A DNA stretch of 20,862 nucleotides. Source: Ophiothrix spiculata. Taxonomy: Eukaryota > Echinodermata > Ophiuroidea > Amphilepidida > Ophiotrichidae. The notes under the pieces were generated by a model. The model worked only from the letters and a program-made list of their open reading frames with translations, was not told the DNA's origin and ran no database searches. Positions 9,511 to 17,044 of the stretch are shown one piece after another; position 1 is the stretch's first letter, and each line of letters opens with the position of its first letter. The translations under genes were made by a program, and so were the position numbers. Location of the stretch: NCBI GenBank assembly GCA_000969725.1, contig JXSR01S067657.1, one strand, 5' to 3'.

Positions 9511-9588
9511 ACCCCCCCCCCTTTTGAAGAAAAGCCCCCACCCCTTTTTCGAAGAAAAAGCCCCCACCCCCTTTTTGAAGAAAAAGCC
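9511..9588. repeat. three-copy C-rich minisatellite just before exon 2
   Basis: Three near-identical units of about 26-28 bp (CCCCC..TTTTTGAAGAAAAAGCC) lie 43 bp before the exon 2 acceptor. The + strand is a C-run/pyrimidine series, so the polypyrimidine region upstream of the acceptor is length-variable sequence. Confidence 0.8.
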
Positions 9589-9630
9589 AGCCTCATTTGC
9601 CTTACATTTGTATTTTGCATTTATTTTCAG

Positions 9631-9792
9631 CCGATATGGAAAGCGTCACCAAGGGTGAAAGACAGACACCGATGCATTTTGCGGCCAGAAATGATGCGTG
9701 CAATGCCCTCAAAGTCTTACACAAAGCAGGAGCTGAAATACACTGCAGGGATTATAAGGGACGATCCCCGTTACAGTTAGCCGCTGAATTAG
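9631..9792 (+). CDS. TRPA (pyrexia-like) channel, ankyrin exon 2
   Basis: Acceptor TTATTTTCAG|CC (9630) and donor GAATTAG|GTGGGT (9793); phase 1 in and phase 1 out, so it joins exons 1 and 3 without breaking frame. It encodes ADMESVTKGERQTPMHFAAR, then NDACNALKVLHKAGAEIHCR, then DYKGRSPLQLAAEL. That finishes one ankyrin repeat, gives a full one (RQTPMHFAAR..LHKAGAEIHCRD) and begins the next (KGRSPLQLAAEL). The donor GTGGGT is weaker than GTAAGT but acceptable. The last 55 bases of the exon, the donor and the G-rich start of the intron recur downstream as a decayed tandem array, so the true donor competes with sequence-related copies. Confidence 0.88.
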
Positions 9793-9845
9793 GTGGGTAC
9801 CACCGGGGAAAAGGTGGGTAGCGAGGTGGGGGGAGAGGGGATTAA

Positions 9846-10490
9846 ATACACTGCAGGGACTATAAGGGACGGACCCCGCTACAGTTAGCTGCTGAACTAG
9901 GTGGGTACTTGGGAGGGGGTGAGGGGGTTAAATACACTGCAGGGATTATAAAGGACGAGACCGTTGTAGTTAGCTGCTGAATTAAATGGGTAGCGAAGTG
10001 TGGGGGGGGGGGGAAGAGGGGGTTAAATACACAGTAAGGATTATAAAGGACGATTATAAAGTGTACCGGTGGAAGGGGTCAAATACACTGTATCGATTAT
10101 AAAAGATGAACTCTGCTACAGTAAGATGCTGAGTTATAGGTGGGTACTTGGGGTGGGAGGTGGTTAAATACTCTGCAGGGACTATAAGGGACGAACCCCG
10201 CTAGCCGCTGAAATAGTTGGGTATCTCTGGGGAAAAGGGGGTATCAAATACACTGCAGGACTATAAGGGGCGAATTAGGTGGTAGCGGAGGGTGGGTGGG
10301 TGAGGGGGGGGTAGGTCAAATATACAGTATGGATTAACCCTGCTGTCTGTAGCCCCTGAATTAGGTGGGTAATAGGGGGGGTTAAATACACTGCAGGAAT
10401 TGTAAGGGATGAACGTCGCTACAGTTAGCTGCTGAATTAGGTGGGTGGGGGTGGGGAGGAGTTTGGTAAATTAATACACTGCAGGGAAGA
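9846..10490 (+). repeat. decayed tandem array of the exon 2 3' end, donor and G-rich intron start
   Basis: Copies begin with ATACACTGCAGG-like sequence at about 9846, 9932, 10027, 10083, 10168, 10248, 10320, 10386 and (partial) 10474; the parent copy starts at 9738 inside exon 2. Unit length varies from about 56 to 108 bp. The first extra copy still encodes IHCRDYKGRTPLQLAAEL with a GTGGGT donor. Later ones carry indels and lost donors. The intronic half of each unit is G-rich (runs of 4-12 G). None carries the acceptor or the 5' part of exon 2, so none is a complete exon. Confidence 0.9.
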
Positions 10491-10575
10491 CCAGAGTACC
10501 CCAGGAAAAATCTGTACAAGCGAACATGAATTGAAAACCAGCAGTGTGCCCCTTCCAAACATTTTATTATAGGTT

Positions 10576-10757
10576 AATAAATGCGCATTTCATACGCGAG
10601 TGAAATGAGACAAAATCAATGCATGTGCGGTCAATTTTGAGGCGTCTAATTCACCAGGCCCGTAGGGGATGAGTGCAGTGGACAACAATCAAAATTTACC
10701 GCAAGTGTATCGATTTTGTCTCATTTTACAAGCATAATGGAATGCAAATATATATAT
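10576..10757. repeat. inverted repeat (fold-back) in intron 2
   Basis: Arms at about 10576-10641 and 10689-10757 pair with some mismatches around GAGACAAAATCAATGCATGT versus GAGACAAAATCGATACACTT; the closest-matching inner 38 bp are the best conserved. The loop is about 47 bases. Likely a fold-back MITE; no coding content. Confidence 0.65.
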
Positions 10758-11088
10758 ATCTAATTCATACGACAGAAAAATAATATTGTATCTTTTGGTG
10801 ACAAGAAATAAGGCCGTTAATATGACCATCAAAATCCAAAACTTCTCTAAACTAACTAAATAAATAATCACGTGCAGTGCATTGTGAAGATCCACTGCGC
10901 TCCGCGTTCTTTGTATTCTTGCGTTCTGATTGGCTAGGTGAACCAAGGAGTGTATGAATATATTTCAATCTTAGCAGCGTGTATACTGATATTGGACTCT
11001 GTCATGATCATAAAAATTGAAATAGATACCTTTTCAGAGTCATTGTTTTTGCAGCACGTAGCTTACGGGATCATCACGGTCCCTTCAT
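10758..11088 (+). other. intron 2 stretch, no gene seen
   Basis: AT-rich intronic sequence with a short TA microsatellite (10750-10759). The phrase ATATTTCAATCTTA at about 10958 recurs at about 11293, flanking the Penelope-like fragment on both sides in the same orientation. Confidence 0.4.
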
Positions 11089-11295
11089 TCAGCGTGAGTG
11101 TGAATCCCTCCTAGTCACTAACGGGTGGTCATGTGACAGCAGATCATCGTAGATGGCCGGCAATTCGTATCCTCCTTCCCTGTTGAGTGTCGGTTGCTGG
11201 CTGCGGATTTCAACAGATTCCCTTATCTTCCTCTTCCAAAAGTAGTCTTCCAGTGCAACAATAGTGACGTCCTCCATGTTTATATTATGGTTCAA
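11089..11295 (-). mobile_element. Penelope-like element remnant (C-terminal GIY-YIG-type region)
   Basis: The minus-strand frame (11295 to 11089) reads MEDVTIVALEDYFWKRKIRE, SVEIRSQQ, then PTLNREGGYELPAIYDDLL, followed by SHDH. The pattern 'W.KR..REA..I....P.LNR..G..L...YD.LL' is what I know from the C-terminal end of the GIY-YIG-type endonuclease region in Penelope-like reverse transcriptases of aquatic animals. The reverse transcriptase itself is absent, so this is a fragment. It lies antisense inside intron 2 of the channel gene. Family call moderate; alternatives are another RT element with the same C-terminal domain. Confidence 0.55.
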
Positions 11296-12001
11296 GATAT
11301 TTCAATCTTATTGGCAACTCATTAACTTGAAGGTCATGGCTTTAGGCAATTTCTCTCTCTGCTTCCGACGAAGGTTTATCGTTAAAGGCATTAGCCACGA
11401 TCACAAAAGTGAAGTACAACATTCCTCAACACCTGGTTTTATTGCATTTTTAAAAAGTACTTCCAACTACTAACTTATATCCATAACCATTCTTGTTGAA
11501 CTTGAATATTTATAGTTAAACAGACAATTGTTTCTGTTTTGAATTTCTCATTCTCCAGCGAGTGAAAAATTCAGTGATAGTGTTCCTATATAGGAATAAA
11601 TTACTAAATTCTTAAAAGTTAAATTTCTTTGTTACTAACAATAGATTTTAGTGAAGAAATCATGTTGTTAAGTGTATATGTAACCTTCTTTAAGAATAAT
11701 GTTCACTTTTAAATCAACAGCAGTTCATTTCGAATCTCAAACTTTTAGGAAAATACAAACGCTGCTGACAGAACCTAAGAAATGAATTTGGTTGACAGTT
11801 GTCTTTTTAGAGCAAGTGATATGATTTTGTTTGTTTGTTTTGATTCTATTAAGGTCTTTCTTTCATTCAAATAAGTTTCCACAATTTTTCATACCTAAGT
11901 GAATCATGACTAATGCCTTTAATCTCAAGTTTGGAGTACTTGCTATAAGACGAATCTTGATTTGTAATTCATGTTAATTTAGAACCTTTTTGTTTTGACA
12001 G
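11296..12001 (+). other. intron 2 end, no gene seen
   Basis: AT-rich intronic sequence running to the exon 3 acceptor (TTTTTGTTTTGACAG at 11987-12001). No repeat or coding frame that I can support. Confidence 0.5.
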
Positions 12002-12111
12002 ATCGGAGTGAGACGGCCAAGTTTTTGCTGGAGCTTGGTGCCGACGCCTCTGATAAAGACGAATCAGGACAAACAGCGCTGGTGCTAATGATCACCAAAA
12101 TGCCAGCCGTG
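12002..12111 (+). CDS. TRPA (pyrexia-like) channel, ankyrin exon 3
   Basis: Acceptor TGTTTTGACAG|AT (12001), donor GCCGTG|GTAAGC (12112); phase 1 in, phase 0 out. It encodes DRSETAKFLLELGADASDKD followed by ESGQTALVLMITKMPAV. This completes the ankyrin repeat begun in exon 2 (GRSPLQLAAEL + DRSETAKFLLELGAD) and supplies the first half of a last, degenerate repeat (ESGQTALVLMITK), which runs straight into the post-ankyrin linker of exon 4. The last 62 bases of this exon, the donor and about 50 bases of intron form the repeat unit of the large array at 12584-13753. Only this copy has the acceptor and the complete 110-nt exon. Confidence 0.9.
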
Positions 12112-12156
12112 GTAAGCATGTTTGGGATTGTTTTGGGTGAGGAGAGGGGGTCTATG

Positions 12157-12343
12157 CAAGGTAAATTTTAACCGAAGGCACCGAAGGCATTTGCCGTCGG
12201 TGCCCCTACCAGTTGCCTTGATGCCCTAATACTTAGCAATGCCTAATGCTATTCTTTAACATGTAATTGCCTTCTAAAACAGTGTGCCCTTTCAAAATTG
12301 CCTTGAAATGGGGTGCCCTTCAGAATCCTTAAAATTTACCCTG
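12157..12343. mobile_element. hAT-type MITE in intron 3
   Basis: 187 bp bounded by CAAGGTAAATTTTAA (12157) and the reverse complement of CAGGGTAAATTTTAA (ending 12343), one mismatch in 15. Exact 8-bp target duplications GGTCTATG flank it (12149-12156 and 12344-12351). Subterminal GCC(C/T)T/AGGCA motifs recur in both halves, as is usual in hAT elements. CAGGG ends plus 8-bp duplication define the hAT superfamily. No transposase, so non-autonomous. The array units downstream carry the empty site GGTCTATGTCCCACTAC without the insert. Confidence 0.9.
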
Positions 12344-12351
12344 GGTCTATG

Positions 12352-12583
12352 TCCCACTACTTTTCTGAATATGGTGTTGCATCCTTCAAGAGCAGGGTGC
12401 ATGAGTATCTATTGTCTAGTGCTTAAGGCTTCTGCTCCTGCACTCCAGTTTTCTTGTTGCTGTGAACCACGGATTAGGCCATGGGGATATCTAACATAGT
12501 GCATTGTTGCAAATGCTAGATTTTGATATTAATCAATCCTTATGGACTATTGTTCACATACGCATTTTACTTAAAAAAAAACC
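12352..12583 (+). repeat. segment S, left copy, possible LINE 3' end remnant
   Basis: Sequence from about 12352 to 12556 is nearly identical to 13753-13960 (same direction). It starts CCCACTACTTTTCTGAATAT and includes TTCAAGAGCAGGGTGCATGA and CACGGATTAGGCCATGGGGA. In one frame it reads SFKSRVHEYLLS, like the last residues of many LINE reverse transcriptases; that reading is weak. It marks the original intron sequence that lies beyond the repeat unit. Confidence 0.7.
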
Positions 12584-13753
12584 TTCTGACAAAGAGGAGT
12601 CAAGACAAACAGCACTGGTACTCACGATTACCAAAATGCCAGCTGTGGTATATTTGGGATGGTTTTGGGTGGGGAGAGGGAGGGTCTGTGTCCCACTTCT
12701 TCTGATAAAGATGAGTCAGGACAAACAGCGCTGGTCCTCATGATCACCAAAATGCCAGCCGTGGTAAGTATGCTTTGGGTGGGGAGAGGGAGGGTCTATG
12801 TCCCACTACTTCTGATAAAGACAAGTCAGGACAAACAGTGCAGGTCCTCATGATCACCAAAATGCCAGCCGTGGTAAGTCAGTTTGGGTGGTTTTGGGTG
12901 GGGAGCTAGAGGGAGGGTCTATGACTATGTCACACTACCTCTGACAAAGACGAGTCAGGACAAACAGCGCTGGTCCTCATGATCACGAAAATGCCAGCAG
13001 TTGTAAGTATGTTTGGGGTGGTTTTGGGTGGGGAGAGGGAAGGTCTATGTCCCACTACCTCTGACAAAGACGAGTCAGGACAAACAGCGCTGGTCCTCAT
13101 GATCACCAAAATGCCAGCAGTTGTAAGTATGTTTGGGGTGGTTTTGGGTGGGGAGAGGGAAGGTCTATGTCCAAAGACGAGTCAGGACAAACAGCGCTGG
13201 TCCTCATGATCACCAAAATGCCAGCAGTTGTAAGTATGTTTGGGTGGTTTTTGGTGGGGAGAGGGAGGGTCTATGTCCCACTACTTCTGACAAAGATGAG
13301 TCAGGACAAACAGCGCTGGTATTGATGATTACCAAAATTCCAGCAGTGGTAAGTCTGTTTGGGGTGGTTTTGGGTGGGGAGAGGGAGGGTCTATGTCCAG
13401 CTACCTCTGACAAAGATGAGTCAGGACAAACAGCGCTGGTGCTCATGATCACCAAAATGCCAATATTGGTAAGTATGTTTGGGTGGTTTTGGGTGGGGAG
13501 AGGGAGGGTCTATGTCCCACTACCTCTGACAAAGACGAGTCAGGACAAACAGCCTTGGTCCTCATGATCACCAAAATGCCAGCCGTGGTAAGCATACTTT
13601 GGGTGGTTTTGGGTGGGGAGAGGGAAGGTCTACATTCCACTACCTCTGACAAAGACGAACCAGGACAAACAGCACTGGTCTTCACGATTACCAAAATGCC
13701 AGCTGTGGTAGGTCTGTTTGGGATGGTTTTGGGTGGGGAGAGGGAGGGTCTAT
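12584..13753 (+). repeat. tandem array of ten exon 3 partial copies with 5' splice sites (unit about 120 bp)
   Basis: Ten head-to-tail units begin TCTGA(C/T)AAAGA at about 12585, 12701, 12811, 12939, 13059, 13173 (shortened), 13286, 13406, 13524 and 13644. Each holds the last ~62 bases of exon 3 (SDKDESGQTALVLMITKMPAV), a donor, then GGGTGGTTTTGGGTGGGGAG and AGGGAGGGTCTATG. The donor is GTAAGT in seven units, GTAAGC in one, GTAGGT in one and GTATAT in the first. No unit has the parent acceptor. The unit is about 120 nt (40 codons), so frames stay open over several units on both strands; I regard those frames as a by-product of the period, not genes. Confidence 0.93.
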
Positions 13754-13962
13754 GGCCCACTACTTTTCTGAATATGGTTGTATCCTTCAAGAGCAGGGTG
13801 CATGAGTATCTATTGTCTCGTGTTTAAGGCTTCTGCCCCTGCACTCAAGTTTTCTTGTTGGTGTGAACCACGGATTAGGCCATGGGGATATCTAACATAG
13901 TGCATTGTTGCTTATGCTAGATTTTTATATTAATCAATCCTTATGGGCTATTATTCACTTAT
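13754..13962 (+). repeat. segment S, right copy
   Basis: Second copy of the 12352-12556 segment in direct orientation, with a few substitutions and a one-base shift (GGTTGTATCC versus GGTGTTGCATCC). Together the two copies bracket the array, showing that a unit larger than 120 bp (exon end + intron start + S) was duplicated as well. Confidence 0.85.
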
Positions 13963-14213
13963 GTTGTTCAGGCAGCCTGAACAATGTTCAGGCCCGCAAC
14001 TTTTCAAAGAGACCCACCTGACAAGAGATTCTTTGAGATGTTATATTACTTATTATTGACTCATTCAAAATTTACTCGAAAATCAGGCAGGCAACTTTCT
14101 ATTTTTCCCAGTAAAATCACCCAAGATTAGCAGTTGGGTTGGGTGTTAATTTCCAGCTGTGTATATACTTGGGAGGGTCGTACATGGGAGGGTCGATGAA
14201 GGCTGCAAATTTT

Positions 14214-14277
14214 GTCATGAGTCAAGACAAAAAGTGCTGAGTACTCCTGAACACCAATATGCTTGCAGTGGTAACAT
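14214..14277 (+). repeat. decayed distal copy of the exon 3 repeat unit
   Basis: CATGAGTCAAGACAAAAAGT, then CACCAATATGCTTGCAGTGG and TAACAT match the array unit GATGAGTCAGGACAAACAGC..CACCAAAATGCCAGCAGTGG..TAAGTAT with scattered changes. GGGAGGGTC occurs twice just upstream (14171, 14186). It appears to be an older copy separate from the main array. Confidence 0.65.
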
Positions 14278-14355
14278 TTTTGTTGAGTTGGGTTCATTTA
14301 GTTAATCGTGTCAATTTGTTTTGCCTCCTAAATGCTTTTTACTGTCGTCTTTTAG

Positions 14356-14472
14356 GCTCTTATAGCATTGGACCAGCTCCATCGTATGGATCGTGCCAAC
14401 AGAAAGCAGTATTACGATTTACATCACCTTGAACCAGCTAAACCTGGGGAAAACTTAGACTCTAGGACTGCG
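14356..14472 (+). CDS. TRPA (pyrexia-like) channel, post-ankyrin linker exon 4
   Basis: Acceptor TACTGTCGTCTTTTAG|GC (14355), donor ACTGCG|GTAAGT (14473); phase 0 in and out, 39 codons. It encodes ALIALDQLHRMDRANRKQYY, then DLHHLEPAKPGENLDSRTA. The DRANRKQYY block between the last ankyrin repeat and the pre-S1 region is what points to the pyrexia-like branch of TRPA rather than a generic ankyrin protein. The exon joins exon 3 (..MITKMPAV) and exon 5 (LEVIVQYG..) in frame. Unlike exons 2, 3 and 5, it is present only once. Confidence 0.9.
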
Positions 14473-14998
14473 GTAAGTTTATTTGACTTTTTCAGGTCCC
14501 CGCCAAAACGAGCTTTGAAAGTCAGCGGGAACTTTGAAAGCAGATACAGGTGCAAGCTTTTTCTTAAGTGGGCGCCGGGAGATTTTTACCCTTTGGTTCC
14601 CTACTTTTTGCGCCCAGGGGGATAGGAAAATGAGACCCAGCTGACAATATTTTTCCCTACTACAGCGCCCGGGTCTTGTTGTATACAATTGCTTGTCTCT
14701 ATACCAGTCCAAATTTGTGAAGAAAATGATTGAAAACATATATACATTTTTGCAAAACAATACATATATATATTCATACAAAGAAAATCAAACAAGTTCT
14801 TCTCCCATTGATAGATTTTTGATTTCCAAATCAAAATTGGAATTACATTTTTCCAAAATACTGGTTCTCTAGAAATTTTAAGGTCCAGGGGCCACTTATG
14901 CTTAACATAGTTTCTGGCGCCTGGTCCATGTCGGCTTAATTAGAAAAAGCTTGTATGGGTATCTGTCGGGATCTCAGCTGCAAAAATGTGAACCCTAT
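14473..14998 (+). other. intron 4 start, no gene seen
   Basis: Intronic. A frame on the minus strand (14479-14834) is an antisense chance frame with no recognisable domain. GC-rich patch near 14500-14680 with GGGCGCC and GCGCCC. Confidence 0.4.
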
Positions 14999-15300
14999 AC
15001 ATAATTGGTCACTGTACCCACTAAGTTGCATGACCTTCCATATACTTACACATAATAATCACTGGATGGGGGTCACACACATAGCCCCACTAGATTTGGG
15101 GTCAAAGGACATCTAGGGGTCATTTGAGGTCATTGCCATCCTATGCATAATATGTCACTGCATGTATCCATATATTTTCATTGTACTTGCACATAATTAT
15201 CAATGGGTACGGGGACACATGGCCCACTAGATTTTGAGTTTAATGGGGCCATTTGAGGTCATTGATGTATAAATAATTGGCCACTTTAGCCATATACTTT
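14999..15300 (+). repeat. diverged tandem repeat of about 130-145 bp with GGTCA half-site motifs
   Basis: Related segments begin at about 14999 (CATAATTGGTCACTG), 15144 (GCATAATATGTCACTG) and 15270 (AAATAATTGGCCACTT). Each of the first two runs through CATATA..T.CACATAAT.ATCA..GG, then CCCACTAGATTT and CATTTGAGGTCATTG. The copies are clearly diverged. Confidence 0.65.
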
Positions 15301-15316
15301 ATGGCTATGCTGTCAC

Positions 15317-15573
15317 CCAAAAAAGTTGTTGTGTTGTCCTCAGTGACCAATCCTATTCAAAACTTTAAAAAAAAATATTAGGGTTGCGAAAGCACCCAAT
15401 TTTGCTCAGATTGGGTGTTTTTTTAAACCATTTTGAAAATAGTCGAAAATGCATCCAAATTTGGTACTTTAGGTGCTTTTTAAATAAATGATTATAATAA
15501 AAATATTTTTCGACCTACCATGAACTCAGCTTTTCAGAAATTCCACTTGAGGGCAACACAACAATTTTTTTTA
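15317..15573. mobile_element. TIR element, same family as the outer arms at 4351-4898
   Basis: Left arm CCAAAAAAGTTGTTGTGTTG (15317) and right arm, reverse complement TAAAAAAAATTGTTGTGTTG (from 15573), then TCCTCA/CCCTCA. GTCAC flanks both sides (15312-15316 and 15574-15578), a likely 5-bp target duplication. TTGTGTTGCCCT and GTGACCAATCCTA are shared with the 4351-4898 element. Confidence 0.6.
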
Positions 15574-15933
15574 GTCACATGACTAAATTTGCAGCTCATC
15601 TCCACTTTCTGATGAAATCTAGTGGAGACGAGATGAAATAACATGTAAATGAATGTTCTTATAGATGAGTTGACACTAATGTCTATAAACATGGGTAAGG
15701 AGCTAGTCCACAGATATGTATGAGGGAACAACAAATGATTGCTGCACATTTCAATAGCCCTACTTGATTTGGCGTGAATTTTGAAAGCATGTGTCCTAAA
15801 TGAAGCCTTCTGCACATGCATAGTGCTGGGCAAGGAACAATGGATATGACCGCGCACACTGCCGGGCATGACGTCCTATGTCAGCTCACCTGTAGTGTTG
15901 GTAGAATTCATCAATATAAATATATCAGTATTA
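15574..15933 (+). other. intron 4 stretch, no gene seen
   Basis: No supported coding frame. The 111-codon minus-strand frame at 15534-15869 overlaps the TIR arm and shows no domain. Confidence 0.4.
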
Positions 15934-16294
15934 AAACTGGTCAGCAACACTTGATTTTTATTCCGAATATTTCAGTGATACCCATCACCGTTTAATTCTG
16001 AGTTCCAACTGATCCTCCTCTGAATCTTGTCGTAGATGGTGTTCTAGATGACGGTATTTCTAGAAGAGAATCATAATTAAGAGAGGCAAATTTACAACAA
16101 GAATGAGACCAGTTCCACTTGAAATAGAGACGGGGGTGCAAACTTCTGGAAATACCATAATCTAGGACGCCATCTACGGCGAGATTTCAGAAGAGGATCA
16201 TCAGTTGGAACTCAGAATTAGAACTCTGAAGACGATGATGGGTATCACTGAAATAATTCGGATTACAAATTTTTGTAAGTGTTGTGACCACTTT
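15934..16294. repeat. long inverted repeat (fold-back element) I, upstream of exon 5
   Basis: Arms of about 135-150 bp: left 15934-16073 and right 16143-16294. Matching blocks in order are GGTCA.CAACACTT, ATTTCAGTGATACCCATCA, AATTCTGAGTTCCAACTGAT, CGTAGATGG.GT.CTAGAT and GGTATTTC. The central loop is about 70 bases. No coding frame spans it. A transcript would fold into a long imperfect hairpin. Confidence 0.85.
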
Positions 16295-16315
16295 CAACCA
16301 ATATTGAAGAAATAA

Positions 16316-16586
16316 CACATTACACGTTACTTGCCGTAAACATTTATACCGCTGATTTTGACATTTCACTGGTAATAAATCATCCAATGTTTAGCCCACC
16401 CACTACCATGTGGTCTACTTTGAGGGTTGTGAAGGGCACAATGATGCCCTCAAGGCATATTCATGTCCTTCCAAGTATTGAAAAATGGTAACTTAGTGGG
16501 TTGTGGACTAAATATTGGATGATTTATTACCGGTGAAATGTCAAAATCAACGGGACAAAAGTTTAAGGCAGGTAACGTGTAATGAT
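16316..16586. repeat. long inverted repeat (fold-back element) II, upstream of exon 5
   Basis: Arms at about 16316-16407 and 16493-16586. The best blocks are CATTACACGTTAC.TGCC and TGATTTTGACATTTCAC.GG followed by TAATAAATCATCCAAT.TTTA. Loop about 85 bases. It lies only 22 bp from the end of fold-back I and 80 bp before exon 5. Confidence 0.85.
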
Positions 16587-16666
16587 CTAAGTCAGTAATT
16601 TTATTGTGAGGCTAGTTCATTTCCCATTATGATGATAAACATTTTTTGCTATTTTTGTATTTTTAG

Positions 16667-16758
16667 CTGGAAGTTATAGTCCAGTACGGCAAGTTGGACC
16701 TCATCATGCATCCGGCGGTACAGAGGCTGATTGAAGTCAAATGGAACAAGTTTGGCAA
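16667..16758 (+). CDS. TRPA (pyrexia-like) channel, exon 5 copy a (pre-S1 segment)
   Basis: Acceptor TTTTTGTATTTTTAG|CTGG (16666), donor TTTGGCAA|GTAAGT (16759); 92 nt, phase 0 in, phase 2 out. It encodes LEVIVQYGKLDLIMHPAVQR then LIEVKWNKFGK, where the last lysine codon is completed by the G that opens exon 6. LIMHPAVQRLIEVKW is the conserved cytoplasmic segment that directly precedes membrane helix S1 in pyrexia-like TRPA channels. Two further near-identical copies follow. Because 92 is not a multiple of three, splicing two copies together would shift the frame, so at most one can be used per productive mRNA. This copy has the strongest T-rich acceptor. Confidence 0.9.
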
Positions 16759-16846
16759 GTAAGTGCAGAATGACCAATCAAAATTAATGCATTATCCATA
16801 ATAGGGCTATAATATCTACATGCTTATAATAGGGCTATGGTTTTAG

Positions 16847-16938
16847 CTGGAAGTCATATTTCAGTACGGCAAGTTGGACCTCATTATGCATCCGGCGGTA
16901 CAGAGGCTGATTGAAGTCAAATGGCACCAGTTTGGCCA
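16847..16938 (+). CDS. TRPA channel, exon 5 copy b (alternative pre-S1 segment)
   Basis: 92 nt with acceptor AGGGCTATGGTTTTAG|CTGG (16846) and donor TTTGGCCA|GTAAGT (16939). It differs from copy a at 7 bases and encodes LEVIFQYGKLDLIMHPAVQR then LIEVKWHQFGQ. The protein changes are V to F at position 5 and NK to HQ near the end; the last split codon changes from AA to CA, giving Q with exon 6. The rest is synonymous or identical. It has no stop or indel and both splice sites look usable. The 88-nt gap from copy a carries a duplicated downstream motif (TGACCAATCAAAATT..TGCATTATCCAT). Confidence 0.75.
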
Positions 16939-16990
16939 GTAAGTATAAAATGACCAATCAAAATTGATGCATTATCCATGATAGGGCCAT

Positions 16991-17040
16991 AGTGGGGCGC
17001 TCTACACGAGAGTGCAAATCCAGATGAATGCGCATCTCCG
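16991..17040. mobile_element. MITE fragment (TGGGGCTCTCCACA family) between exon 5 copies b and c
   Basis: AGTGGGGCGCTCTACACGAG followed by AAATCCAGATGAATGCGCAT resembles the left end of MITE copies A and B (TGGGGCTCTCCACATGG, then AGATGAATGTAGATTTC). The fragment ends almost at the acceptor of exon 5 copy c and replaces the GGTTTTAG-type tract present before copies a and b. Confidence 0.5.
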
Positions 17041-17044
17041 TAAG

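Noticed and set aside
13133-13827. Long overlapping frames through the exon 3 array on both strands (repeat peptides such as DESGQTALVLMITKMP / VVLGGEREGLCP)
   Set aside because: A 120-bp period is divisible by three and keeps frames open automatically. Read-through from the real exon 3 meets a stop in the hAT element or in segment S, and only exon-derived parts look like protein.
14479-14834. Minus-strand frames after exon 4
   Set aside because: Antisense frames in an intron with no recognisable protein features.
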